64,000 nucleotides of DNA, taken from Perkinsus marinus ATCC 50983 (lineage: Eukaryota; Perkinsozoa; Perkinsida; Perkinsidae). The stretch spans positions 117,876 to 181,875 of the forward strand of contig NW_003217015.1 in assembly GCF_000006405.1 (NCBI RefSeq), written 5' to 3'. The number at the start of each line of letters is the position of its first letter. Position 1 is the first letter of the stretch. Below the pieces are notes generated by a model. It was given only the letters and a program-made list of their open reading frames with translations, ran no database searches and had not been told where the DNA came from. This document shows, piece after piece, positions 47,144 to 58,648 of this stretch. Both the position numbers and the translations under genes were made by a program.

Positions 47144-49402
47144 ATGGCAAGCAAGCACTTGTCGAATGTCCTAGAGGCTGCTGGAGAGTGGTTCGAGCTG
47201 CAGGTGGGGTCGACGTATTCGTCGGGCACGCACTATGATGAACAGGTACTGGCGGCTGAGACAGAGTTCAGTGCTATTGGTAAGGCTAGTATGGAGTTCC
47301 GAGTGGCTGTTGCCAAGTTGAAAACATTCGAAGAACAGGCTTTACAGCTCATCGCAGGAACTCCTCTACCAGGTAAGACCCGAGGCTGGTCACGGTTGTG
47401 ATCGCTGTGTTTTTTTCAGAAATGCCAACACTGAAGGAGGAAGCAATTATGAAGCAGGTGATGAAGATGGACAAAGCCGCCGTAGCTCTGGATGAGATGA
47501 AGGCGCCGCAGATCCCCAAAACAGCCCCTAATCTGCAGAGTGAGTACTTACGTCTTCCACAGTATCTTGTTTGAGACCATATAATGGACGTGGCCAGGCG
47601 CGGTGCCTCGCTCTGGTGTGGGGAAGGCTCCAGCACGGGTCATAGCCCCACCGTCGCAACCAGAAGGTGTCACTAAACCTCCGAAGGTTGTGCCCAAGAG
47701 CAAGGCAGCTGTTGTTAAGGATGCTGTTGTTGAGGAGGTGACGGTGGATGATGACTCTGAGGATGATGTAGGTCCCGACAGGGTCATATCCGGATTTTAT
47801 GGAGGCTCGCATCCCTCTGGGCCGTTCGGTCATATCAACATGTTCAGGATGTTGGAGCTGCTGCTGACATATCTGAGGCAGTAGTTGACATCACAGCTCG
47901 GGAGGAAGCGACTCCTCCGCACCCTGCTGGTGGGATCGTTAATCAGTTGAAGAACAGATTTATGCTGAATAAGAAGGAACAGGCAGCTCCCAAGACCCCA
48001 AGCGCGGAAGGTATGTCGCGCCCGTCGCCATGATTGCACCCTTATGTTGGTCTATCAGATCTTCGCCAGATCCCGTCCCAGGCTAGTAACCCCTTCAAAG
48101 CGGGTGACAAGTGTAGGGCGTCCCATTAGTTGCTGTTGGTCGATTCCATCCTTTTCTCTCTCTCAGGGAAAGGGCCTGCAGGATTCAGAACGCCCCGATT
48201 CGTGGCACCGCCTCCTATGCGGGAAGAAGACACTGTGGTCTGTGAGCCAGGCCCATCGGTGAATGAGGCGGTAGTCGGCGTATCTCACTTCGCTGTGTTT
48301 AGGCCATGCAGATAGATGATGCTGAAGAGGCTGATGACGAGACGGAGGAGAGTGAGCACGAGAGGAGTATTTTGAAGACCTGTTATGAAAGCAATGGTGA
48401 GTCCTCCGTCGCCGCTTCATCCGATGGAAGTCTCTTGTTAGCGTTCGATTCCCTGCCGGGGTATCCATCGGGGAAGAACGGACCTACTGAAGATGACGTG
48501 AAGTAGGTCCATGGGATCGCTTCCGTGAATGACATAGGTGATGCCCTCGAGATGTTTCTAGTGTCGGCCGTTATCAGTAGAGGAACCTTTCGAGGGCATT
48601 CGTTGTGTAAAGGTCGCTGGTTGTGGCGATGGATCTCGCATTGGCTGCACATGATGCGGTCTTATGGCAGATTTGTCGATGCTCTCGAGTCGTTCGGGTC
48701 TATTAAGAAGAATACCAACAATCCACCAACGCCTGTGAAAGCATGTAAGCAGTTAGTTGTCTCAGTGCTATGGTAGCCTTCACAGGCACCCTCACCCTGA
48801 ATACCACCCCAGTGGTCATTGGTCGGAGGAGTTGTGCTCCACAGAGACAGGAATTGAAGCCATTACCTGCATTGGATTCTAACGACCAGGTAGCGACGCT
48901 GGTGGTGAGAAGAGTTATGCATCTTTATTTTGATATCTCAGTACGATGTGTCGGAGAAGGATACTGACAATTCTGATCAAGAGAAGGGAGGAAAACCGAA
49001 AATTAAGAAGAGAATTCCGGAATGGTCGAGGCAGTGGAAGCGACTGGTAGGCATTCTGGACTGTATTAGCCATCGTCGAGTACATCTATTGGGGGATTCA
49101 GGTTAGGGACCAGGCCAGTGTAGATCCCGAATCTGTTTTCGGCGGCGCTGTGCCCGCGACAGACTTGGACCGAATATTTAATGATGGCAATTACAGGCAT
49201 ATGAGGATGGACAGACCTCGTCGGAAAAGGTGGGAGGATTCTGTCGATGGGCTCACGCTGATCTCTGCGTGTTTCTCTCAGAGGCTCCAGCGCGTGTTGG
49301 TCCTTCGACGCTCTTACCCAGAGGGAGATTGATGAGTACCGTTTCAACTGCGGTCAGACTGAGAAAGTTGAGGACATCTTCGTTGGAGATAGGCGGCCAT
49401 AA
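47144..49402 (+). CDS. INCENP: INCENP homologue (chromosomal passenger complex scaffold)
   Basis: Twelve exons, 47144-47372, 47420-47539, 47598-47767, 47848-48010, 48059-48103, 48167-48258, 48303-48396, 48538-48744, 48786-48889, 48942-49046, 49102-49229 and 49282-49402, sum to 526 codons. The C-terminus is a clear Aurora-binding IN-box: IPEWSRQWKRLVRDQ, VDPESVFGG, TDLDRIFND, then RKRGSSACWSFDALTQREID. The middle is acidic with PKVVPKSKAAVVKDAV and a run rich in D and E, as in other INCENPs. The N-terminal 80 residues (VLEAAGEWFELQVGSTYS...) are helical and may bind partner subunits. INCENP activates Aurora kinase and positions it on chromatin and the spindle. The RGSS motif is the site phosphorylated by Aurora in known INCENPs. 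Exon 8 could contain an additional intron. Confidence 0.82.
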
Positions 49403-50508
49403 TTCACTTAAGCATGCTCAGACCGGGCTCGATGAAGCTTCCTCCTAAGAGTAGATGGTCAGTTTGGTTGTCATAGTATATAGCGATAGACCTCATTCAG
49501 CAGTCAACGTTGAAAAGTCTCCAAGAATTCTCTTGTCTGCTCACCGAATCGCTGACTCCGATACACCGTCAGATATATAGTACTGTCTCGACACGGTGAC
49601 AAATGCTGGAGGAGCACTTCTGTACCATTTTGGAAGCTCCTCAGGGAAGTCGCGTCGAGTATCCGCGGAATTAATCTCTCTTGGAGTGTATCGGACGGCT
49701 ACGGGATAATCCATGGTATCATGGCAATGTATGTATGCGTTGTATGGATAAAGCAGGCTCCTATGAGCACGATCACTCGGTGCAATTCCGACACGAGGCG
49801 GGACACAGAAGGCGTGAACGCGGAACGCGAACAAGCTTTTGCTGTTCACAACGTTATCTAGAATGCTTATTCGTTCATGCATACGAAGGTTAAATTGAGC
49901 CAAGTGCGATCTTCGCCAACTTGACAGATGAGAAACAATTGATAGGCTGTTACTGTGCGCTGTACTACAGTGGACGAATCATATGTGCGTTTTGTGCTCC
50001 CCTAGCATGGCGCGTGACGCGAGGTAGATTTGACTATAGCGCGATCTAAGACTCTCAGGTGACGCGGTGCAATGTACCGCAGGATGTCACATCATGTTCT
50101 TAGGAAACTGGCCTTCAGCCTACGGCCTACCGCCCGAACTTTGGGACCTCAGATTCATGCTTTATACTAGGTCTCAAGCACTGAAGTATATTGCCTCAGA
50201 GCTGGCCACGAGAATGTAGTCGAGAACGAAAGTATGATCATTTGCATCACCGAAGTTTGGCGGCCCCCTCCACACTAACCATCAATTTGATGCACGTTTG
50301 ATACGGCGAATTGGTGGGCTCTAATCAACTCTAACCTTACTCGTGATTGAACCATACTTAGCTCCACCTCTGTGGAAGGTGTTGTTGTTTCCGTCTAGCT
50401 GTGTGGGACAGTGCTGCTTGTTCTAGCTCCTCTAGGGTTGTTCAAGACAACTTGCAGCGTTCTCTTCGGGAAATATAGAATACACCGTGGACGACATGAC
50501 AGTGTTGA
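49403..50508. other. Intergenic region, no feature resolved
   Basis: Between INCENP and the AAAP transporter. Only short scattered open frames; I see no conserved exon, RNA gene or repeat. The promoter of the transporter is expected in its 3' end. Confidence 0.5.
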
Positions 50509-51924
50509 ATGTCAACTGAACAGCTTTCCTCACTTTTCCCGGCAATGTCCACCCCTACTTCTGGATTAGAGCACGGTACCTCTACCGAAAAAGTGTTCAC
50601 GGGTTCTGATTCTCGTGTAGAGGCCAAGCCCTCTTCCAATACTGTTTTTCATCGTTTAACACGTAGCGGTCACATCATCGCTCCTGATGGACGGTTTAGC
50701 GCCGTCTTCAATCTGGCAGCAGCTACGTTAGGTGCTGGGGCTCTGGCGGTACCTATCTCTATCCTCAATGCGGGGATCTTTGGTGGCCTCGTCCTATTAC
50801 TCGCCATGGGCGTTCTATCTCTCCTGTCAATAGTGATGATAACACAGGCTTGCCATGTTACCGGAAAGCCGACTTATGAGGAGCTGTTAGACCATCTTTT
50901 CGGGAAGCGGGTGGGATATGTATTCGACTTGGTCATGGTTCTATTCTGTTTCGGTACTTGCGTCACTTACATGATCACCTTGTTTGATATCCTTTCTCCC
51001 GTGTTGATCCACATCATTGGTCCTAACCCTGACAATTGGTTTCTGAGTCTGTGGGTGCATCGTGTACCCTTCACTGCGATTGCAGCAGCACTAGTTCTCC
51101 TACCACTGTCGATGAGGGAACACATAAGCGAAATCCGTTATGTGACCTTCTTGGGCGTTATCGGGGTCTGTTTCCTGTCTTTGACGTCTATCTATGTTCT
51201 TAGTCGTTATGGTGTGTCTGATGAACTTCCGTCGTCCATGGTCTCTCCAGTGAATGGTTGGACTAGTCTGATGGCGGCTATTAACACCTACACGTTTGCT
51301 TATTGTAACCAACCCAATGTCCTGAGGTCTACATCCAAGTTCGTGACTCCAGTCCTCGCCGCTTCCTCCCCCGTGGTTGCTTGGACGATTTTGATTTGCT
51401 TCTCTGTCTACGCTACTATCGGAGTTATGTGCTTCTTCGCCTTTGGCATGAGCTTGGAGTCCTCAGTCATTGTGAACATGGGCCAATACATCTCAAGAGG
51501 TGATGTGATGGTTTGCATTGCGTTTGCTCTTATGTGTGTTACAGTGGTCGGTGCCTTTCCCCTGGTGGTCTACCCTCAGAGGAGCTCCATCGTTCATGCC
51601 ATTTCGGCTGTTCTCCCTCCGAAGACGTCCTTTAGAAGGCGTGTATACGGCTGGATAGTAGTGGTATTCATCATTGGTCTGTCCTACGCTGTGGCCATTG
51701 CATTACCTGATGTAAATGTTATGTTGGGATTGGTCGGCTCTTTGACCGGTTCGATTGTCACATTTTATTCCCCGGCGGCCTTCATATTGAAGATATCCAA
51801 GAAGCCCATCCTTACCTTTGACTTCGAGCATATCATATGCTATGTACTGATAGTCGTTGGAACAATCGCCTTCGTACTGGGGACCTACGCCTCAGTTCAA
51901 GGTGTGATCGAGTATTATAATTAG
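50509..51924 (+). CDS. Amino acid/auxin permease family (AAAP) transporter
   Basis: Intronless 471-aa membrane protein, unusual among the intron-rich neighbours. A soluble N-terminus of about 60 residues precedes the AAAP signature FNLAAATLGAGALAVPISI in TM1. About eleven hydrophobic helices follow. Other family features are GKPTYEELLDHLFGKR after TM2, AINTYTFAYCNQPNVLRST in the centre (typical of the SLC38/AVT group), VVYPQRSSIVHAI, and the late helix pair LGLVGSLTGSIVTFYSPA. Members exchange or symport neutral or cationic amino acids across plasma or vacuolar membranes; substrate cannot be read from sequence. An internal in-frame ATG at residue 13 is an alternative start. Lack of introns may reflect a retrocopy. 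Confidence 0.93.
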   Translation: MSTEQLSSLFPAMSTPTSGLEHGTSTEKVFTGSDSRVEAKPSSNTVFHRLTRSGHIIAPDGRFSAVFNLAAATLGAGALAVPISILNAGIFGGLVLLLAMGVLSLLSIVMITQACHVTGKPTYEELLDHLFGKRVGYVFDLVMVLFCFGTCVTYMITLFDILSPVLIHIIGPNPDNWFLSLWVHRVPFTAIAAALVLLPLSMREHISEIRYVTFLGVIGVCFLSLTSIYVLSRYGVSDELPSSMVSPVNGWTSLMAAINTYTFAYCNQPNVLRSTSKFVTPVLAASSPVVAWTILICFSVYATIGVMCFFAFGMSLESSVIVNMGQYISRGDVMVCIAFALMCVTVVGAFPLVVYPQRSSIVHAISAVLPPKTSFRRRVYGWIVVVFIIGLSYAVAIALPDVNVMLGLVGSLTGSIVTFYSPAAFILKISKKPILTFDFEHIICYVLIVVGTIAFVLGTYASVQGVIEYYN

Positions 51925-52617
51925 GCCCCTCTCAGCCGTTTAGGCATTTTCAAGGGTCATGGCTCTACCATACAGTAGTTGTTGGTTTGGCTGCTGTGAA
52001 ATTGTTAGAACGATAAGGGTCTTTCAGCAATATTAGTATGGCTATTTGCTGTTTATCCGTTCGTCGTTATCTAAGGTATCATTCACTTCATAGCTTGAGG
52101 AGTCTCTGAGTCCAGCTTTTCCATGGTCATAATCGATCTAAGATTCATTGGGCAGCTTTCTGATATGGTTAATTCTTGAGTTGGTTGGGGTGGAGTGGGA
52201 CATAGCGGACTGTAACGTCTTTCGAGCTCCTTTCGTGTCACACTCCCGGCTCATTCCAAGAAGCAATTCTTCCATCACCGGATGAGGATGATGATATGTG
52301 ATTTCGGTGCTATATAAATTTCCTAGTCCGATTGGAGACTATTATAAGGAGAGTTACTTATGAGGAACTCATACATGTATAGACACTACTACATACATCC
52401 CTATGTTTTTGGCTCTTGAGGAGGCAGAGATACCTCGGAGACAATCTTCGTTCTTTTCTAACAGTATGTATCGCCTCGGATGATTCATCCTCTCGGTGGA
52501 ACCTTCTTTGGCATGATGTTGTCGTTGGGAGCAGTTTTGATCGACCTCAACCAAAGTATAGTAACGCAGAACATATTGGAGCAACGAACTGGGTATTCAC
52601 ACATGCGGTAGCGAGAG
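51925..52617. other. Convergent 3' flanks, no gene resolved
   Basis: Space between the end of the plus-strand transporter and the end of the minus-strand MORN gene. AT-richer than the genes; nothing recognisable beyond short random frames. Confidence 0.5.
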
Positions 52618-54308
52618 TCATTTCTTCTTCCCCTTGTTGCCACGACTGCTAGACACTATGAGGTTTTCCAATTCCGCTCTCTCGTCTATGGTATCCTCGT
52701 AGCCGCAGTCAACTCGAAGCAACCTCCAGTCGCACCTGCCGTGAACACGTCGAAAACGTAATCGAGAGTCTTTCGCACGTGTGTCCATCCACGGCGTCCT
52801 CGTTGATGTTCAAGAAGTCAAAATACCCACGAATTGGACCAGTCCCCTCCTCACGAGGATCAGGGTATGCGACACTCATTCGAACAATCTGCTGAATAAC
52901 GGGAATGCTCGGGTGCAGCAACGTACGGTCACCTGATATGATATACGAAGTTGGGCTGAACCAGTGAGGTCTTTCGCATCCTCATCTTTGAGTATATCAA
53001 ACACCAGTCTATCACTGGGCTCTCCTTCGGCCCCCTTGGAAGTCTCAACTGGATCAGTCTGACATCGAAAATTCTCGAACAGCGGTTAGCTACGCCCTAC
53101 GCTGTCATCATTGATCATGCTAGCGATAGCGGCGACCAGCATCCTCCGTGCCAACAGCGCTCGAACGGTTGAAAGAGTCGCTCTGGCTTCCGGGGTGAGG
53201 CATGCAGGGGCCTCCACAGTTCCAGCCGATGGTCGTGTCCACCTGCAGCCAGTCTTGATCTCCATAAGGGAAGGCCCGTGATGAAACTATTCCCAATAGA
53301 CTCACACTGAGTGTGGTTCTTCATCTTCAGTTGCTTTGAGCTCGCTTGACTCCCTCATGAGCAACTCAGTGGCTAATGCCTCCCGATTGGGGTCATTCGC
53401 ATCAACTCCTGTAATTTGCACCATGAGGATACCCGAAGATATCTCATTCACCTTCGGCAATCAAAGCAGCGACCTTCTCGCCTAAATTCCTAACCGCATT
53501 CACAAGCCCCGGCTTGAGGAGGTCTTCGTACCAAACCATATACTCAGCAAGGCTCTCGGCGTCCCGACCAGAGTCGAAAGAGCCTACCGTAGCCTAATAG
53601 GTCTTGACAGCGACTGCCATGCCGACCTTCTAGACTAACGCCGTTGAACTCCTTGCAGTTGACACCTTCCACAAAATACGAGTATTTGCCCAAACCGTGC
53701 ATCTTGCCATCGTGCCACATTCCCACGTAACTGACCAGCCGTCCACTAGACCGGTGCCAACCACTCTACGTTTTATCTCCTTGATGGCGACCTCTGGGAA
53801 GGGACCATTTATATGTTCCATAGCCTTGGTACGTATTGGACAACACCTTGATCGGATCACCATCTGCTGATGCAGTGGTTCAGCTCACTCTTGAACCATT
53901 CGTGGGTCACCTTCTGCCTTTACGCAGCTGAAATATCCAGTATAGCAGTCGCCGTTTTTGAACCTTTGCGTGCCGTAACAGCGAGCTCCTCGATGCCAGA
54001 TGCCATTGAAGTGATTGCCTACCACTCCTCGAGCTAATCACAGCCTGATATGTGCGTCTACCTTTGTTGTAGTATTCCCCTTCGCCATGGATAACTTTAC
54101 GATACTGTATAGACTCATCGTTTTCTGTATCCCCATCTTGCAGTGCTTCTAGGATGTATCTAGCATGCACCAAGCTCTATCATCTTCAATGCAACCGACG
54201 TTACTGTCCACGGTATCGGCCCCCGTTGCGGAATTTGAACTCCCCGAAGCGTACTGAGCAGGGATCTGCGGTCTCCGGGCGACTCCCTGCGGTTTCGAAG
54301 TCGGCCAT
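52618..54308 (-). CDS. MORN-repeat protein with a unique C-terminal region
   Basis: Start MADFETAGSRPETAD at 54308. MORN-type strands follow: FGEFKFRNGGRYRG, VIHGEGEYYNK, GIWHRGARCYGTQRFKNGD then CYTGYF, NTYQGYGTYKW and YVGMWHDGKMHGLGKYSY. A helical segment then reads AESLAEYMVWYEDLLKPG and VNAVRNLGEKVAALIAE. Later exons read DWLQVDTTIGWNCGGPC, DRLVFDILKDEDAKDLTG, RGYFDFLNINEDAVDGHT, and the last is DTIDERAELENLIV ending GNKGKKK at 52618. MORN arrays bind membranes or form scaffolds and are frequent in alveolate cytoskeletons. One junction near 53770 is unresolved (see findings), and the boundary near 53120 could be a true stop with a separate downstream gene. Confidence 0.65.
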
Positions 54309-54850
54309 GAAGGGCAACCCAACGGATCCTATAACGACATCACCACAGATACGGCAGCCTGTAGACGCGGCACGAACATTCACGTATAGCAACCATATCG
54401 CAGAATGTATGGCGGATCCTTCCACTCGCGCGGAATGGTCGTGTTATTCTGATGAAGAGATTGAGGTTCATTGGATGAGCATTCGAGAGATCGTGGGTCT
54501 CTGTTATGCCGACCCTCTCATTCACCGATGACATCTTTCGCGTGAGTTGTGCGAGTATGAGAGCGGCATTACTCCGCTCTCATACTGGCCAATTGTGGTC
54601 ATACTGGCATACTGGTCATACTGGCCATTACTCCGCTCTCATACTTCGCATGACTGGCCAACACTCTGAGTGGACCAGCGTGAACTCAGCATTCTGATAT
54701 ATTTACTATATGGGACTGAGCACGGCAATCCCTATACCATTGATTTCATGTGCGTTCCCTCGCCGTCGGGTATGCCCTTCAAACGAGTTGGTCTCCAAAT
54801 TGACAACATGCAAGTCAGATTGAGTCAGAAACATGCTAGAAGGCGAAGCT
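54309..54850. other. Upstream flank of the MORN gene with a small repeat
   Basis: No gene resolved. At 54560-54665 the phrases TACTCCGCTCTCATACT and CATACTGGCCA recur two to four times in a short imperfect tandem arrangement. Confidence 0.5.
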
Positions 54851-55611
54851 ATAATGGTGATCACTCCTGAAGACAACGACAATGGCCATGATGAACGACG
54901 ATGCGAAGGAGCGCGACTTACGTCTCGAGTCTTTCCAGTGAGGCCGCAGATACGTTTGAGACCATTCCGTTTGATACCCAGCTTGGTCGACCTATTGTAG
55001 CTCATACCATCCTGGCAGCAGAAGCATAGTCCTCACCGTCGCATCCTGTTGAGCCTTTGGAAGAATCTCGGCCGCTTCGGAGGTTTATAGTAGTCCTCAG
55101 ACCTGATCGTCCGCACTCTATCGTACCTATCAGTGGTGGCTATGGTATCAATGGAGACGTGTGCAGGTGTACTTTCCCTTCTGCAGGAGTTGCATGGCGT
55201 AGATGCACGACTTGAAGTGCAGCTTAGAGCTCTTTTGATATATCTCGTCAACCGTGGTGTCCAGCAGGGGCTTTGGGAAGTTCCTCAGAGGGAAGGAGAC
55301 TACTTTGAATTTGCTGATAACTTCCCTGACAAATACCAACCACCTAGGAGTAAACTCAACGCGAGAGAGAACACACTCTAGGAGGGTATAGAGGTTCTCC
55401 TAATAAAGAGGCTCAAGGGAATTCAAAAGAAGCCATACAACACCAGGACCGATACGGGGGGATTACTACAAAATTCTTCCCTGCCACCACAAGAGTACTT
55501 CTGTTCCCCCCTACTACCTCGCCGTCATCCCAAGGTACCGATGGTCGTAGGGCCAGGGTTCATAGGGGAGCTTAGTCGTGATGGGCTGACCATAAGGTCG
55601 TAACGTATTCA
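54851..55611 (+). pseudogene. Decayed ORF region, possible mobile-element or gene relic
   Basis: Two long overlapping frames are each broken by an in-frame TAG. One reads SSEAADTFETIPFDTQLGRP then TAG at 55028-55030, and continues RPDRPHSIVPISGGYG. The other reads QELHGVDARLEVQLRALLIY, EVPQREGDYFEFADNFPDK then TAG at 55379-55381, continuing IEVLLIKRLKGIQKK and PMVVGPGFIGELSRDG to 55605. Composition looks coding on both sides of the stops. I found no GT-AG pair that removes the second stop convincingly. No protein family recognised. Confidence 0.4.
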
Positions 55612-56994
55612 CTTGCATTAGTCTTAGGCAGCTTCGAAGCTGGAGGCTCCTTAGCATTGCTGCGGGCTAACTGAGGTTAGTGAGGATGGTACTCGAACAC
55701 AACATGGTGTGGTACTGGAGAAGGGCATGCACACCTATCACAACCGTTGTATGGTAGAAGTTGTAACGAATTTACTATTTTACTGGCAGCCTCGAGAGGT
55801 TTAGCTTTCTTACTCCGCTTGTTGAGAAGTGCCTGGTCTACAATGAAGCTTATCGACTCCACCAGAAGGTATTGGATGACTTCAATGAAACACGGATACG
55901 CTTGACAACATCAACAACGAACTCCGGTTAGCCATTTCATACTACTCAAAGGGGCATGTTTGATCACCTATTGAAAATCTTGGAGAATAAGCTCGTCTTG
56001 GGCTCGGCAACACGACCGCCTTTACCTCTGCGTTGTAGTCTAACAGCAGAGGAGTCCATGAGGAGGGCGGCGATCAACAGCATGGTTGGGGTGAAGCGAG
56101 GGAAGTGCATTGGTAAGGATGTGAAGGTGAAAGTGTGAACGCTGAGAGAGATGAAAGTAGAAGATTGAGTCGTTAGCATGGAGAAACGCAACTCAAGTTT
56201 AACGGTTTGGTGAGGGGACGCAGACATTTTTTGTGGATGCAGAATTATACACGTCTGGCATGGTAGATAATACGTGAGTGACTGTTCATCAACAGCCACC
56301 TCAGCCACTCAAGTGGGACGTATGGCTGGCCAATACTTGCTCAGTTGCTCTCTTACATGGTTCCCTATGTATGCTCGAATATGGAATGATCATGGATTCA
56401 TCTGCTGTAGTGTGTGAACATCTACTCTTCCTTCTTGAGGGTCATGGCAAGGAGCAATCTTGCGTGGGACATTGAGAATTGATTTTCATGGCGCGGGCGG
56501 AGCGAAACGACTCGCGTTCCGCCGATTTCGCATTTTGGTGCAAAGTGAGGCACCTTTGGCATCCTCCCTCATCTCTCCGAGCTCGTGGTTTGCGTTGCGT
56601 CTTGAGTGATTCCCTATTGTAGTTGACTGAAGTAGCTGTGATGGCTCTATGTCATCATCAATAGCCCATACCCCCTCCCTTCCTCCGTTGAGGTGCGACT
56701 TAGTCCACGATGTGCTAGAGTGCATGGACAGCGACATTACTGAAGAATTTATAGGGGTAGTAATAGTAGTACGGGGAGAGCGGTACCATAGGGAACAAAG
56801 TTATCTACATCGTATACGGTCGAAGACTGGCGAGCTTACCTGAACCGGTGAGTGTAGGCACACATAAAGGGCGGCGAGGAAGGAGATGGAAAGGATCTTG
56901 GGGAGGTCACTGAGATCACAATGAAAGTAGCAGTGGTAGTGTTGGAGTGAGATAATCGAGACTGCTTAGTTGAGTACCGAGGCCCATGATGTTA
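55612..56994. other. Region without a resolved gene
   Basis: May contain the first exons of the LRRC56 gene near its 3' end. Short frames only, for example VHDVLECMDSDITEEFIG near 56700, which I could not connect to either neighbour. Confidence 0.4.
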
Positions 56995-58428
56995 GCAGTA
57001 TAGGAGATTACCTACCAGCTCTTACTGTTTTGAAGTGGGTTATCGACTGAAAAGCATCCATAGGCTGCCATTATTGGTGTTAGTCTCGCGGGTTCATACA
57101 TAGGCAGTGCTCGAAGCTTAGGGACGAAGTTAGGAGGGCTGATAGTGTTGAAGTAGAACGGACCGATGCAGGTTGAGTATCACTTTCGGTGTCTTTAGTT
57201 TGTCCAGGAGTCACTTGAGTGACCTCTCGGGCATGAGCTCATTGCTGCCCACCTTGCAAGAGCTGTGAGTTAAAGGCTCGGGCTTTCATCCGAGAGGTCC
57301 CGAGTTCGATCCCTTGTGAAGGTACCTTGCCTTTAATTGTCTTACCACTATGCATGGCATCGAATGGATGGACTCGCTCCAAATAGTAGACGTGGAAGGC
57401 AACTCAATCTCTACCATCAGCGACCTCTCAGCCCTCGCCACATGTGAGACCTCTGTAGTGCATCACCCTTTAGTATTATTACCTATCACTTATCAGGCAG
57501 TAGTGTATGGCAGCTCTCGCTCGAGGGCAATCCTGTCACTCGTAAGGCCTCCCTGAAGGAGCTTATCGATCTCGTACCGAATTTGGAGGTCCTATATGAC
57601 GACACGAGGGTTGATTGTGTTTCCCAAACACAAGCTTCTGGTTTTACAATGTGAAGGAGAATCAGAGTTCATGTTTTTATGCACAGTGCTTTAGATATGA
57701 ACTGTACCGAGGGAGGCGAGGGAGCTTAGCCGTGGCTCGGTCCAGTGCATCGCATCGTAGAGTGATGGTCGGTATGTGGTTTGAGGAGATCGTCGAAGGT
57801 GTCCTCCCCAGTTACGTCCGGAACTGGATAAGTTGTTGGCAACTACTACGGCGCTCTGCGACTTGGACAAGGCAAGTTGCTGCTAGCGCTCGGCAAGTTC
57901 AGCGTAGTTCGTTGTAGGCCAATGATGTGGGAGAGGAAGATAGTGGATCGGACCGGGATGAGATATCCCTGGTAGTGGAAGAGGCCAGGAAGCGGGCGAC
58001 AGGGCAGGGCAGATATAGCTGGGATAATGTGGGCTTAGAATCTCTGGGTTGACGATGTGGCAGCCTTGTGTTAGGGCTCCTTCATTTCGGCACGTTTGCC
58101 GTTCACAGGGAGCACGACAGATAGTGCCGGGGACTACCTTACTCGACCATGTAGGGAGAGTATCGGGGAAATGGTGACTGGATGGCGCAGTGTAGGCACC
58201 AGCGAGACAGTGACGAGAGCGGCGACCGCGAGGAGCGTCATGTGTGGTTCGCAGCCGTCGATGCCGCCGAGCTCGTCGATGTTGACGACGGGTGGGGAGG
58301 CTTTCAGTGGAAGCCCTTTGAAGGCTATACGATACAGTAAAAGTAGAGGGCAAGGGAGAGGGGAAAAGAAGAAGGCTGGATCGCTGGAAGAGGCAGAAAT
58401 GAGTATTAGACAACTCCTTGATAAGTGA
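56995..58428 (+). CDS. LRRC56: LRRC56/ODA8-like leucine-rich repeat protein (5' exons incomplete)
   Basis: Exon pieces in order read IGDYLPALTVLK (57000), SLGTKLGGLIVL (57110), LSRSHLSDLSGMSSLLPTLQ (57195), SLQIVDVEGNSISTISDLSA (57370), LSLEGNPVTRKASLKELIDL then VPNLEVLYDD (57515-57600). They are followed by DEISLVVEEARKRATGQGRY (about 57960), and a last exon ending LEEAEMSIRQLLDK at 58428. The C-terminal SSSMLTTGGEAFSGSPLKAI matches the conserved LRRC56 tail (LTxG...F.GNPLKALR). LRRC56/ODA8 assists maturation and intraflagellar transport of outer-arm dynein, so its presence implies a motile flagellum in the life cycle. One LRR expected between 57240 and 57350 was not found; that intron holds a tRNA-like B-box sequence. 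Confidence 0.68.
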
Positions 58429-58648
58429 GGGGGTATCTTAGGGTTGCCTATGTAAGATACGGAAGAGGTTGATTTCGTTACCACAGGTATCGGACAGATG
58501 ATACTCCAGATCGTTGATGTCGGCAGGAGATCAGCCGCTCTCACATGTAGATGATGATGACCATTACACTCCTTCGTTGTCACTTGATACCCGTTGTTGT
58601 ATTGTCGAAGTTAGCATAGGGCGTGGTCAGTTTCTTGGCGTTTTCAAT

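Noticed and set aside
57240-57330. Functional tRNA in the LRRC56 intron
   Set aside because: The B box is good, but the anticodon loop would have eight nucleotides and the T and acceptor stems pair poorly.
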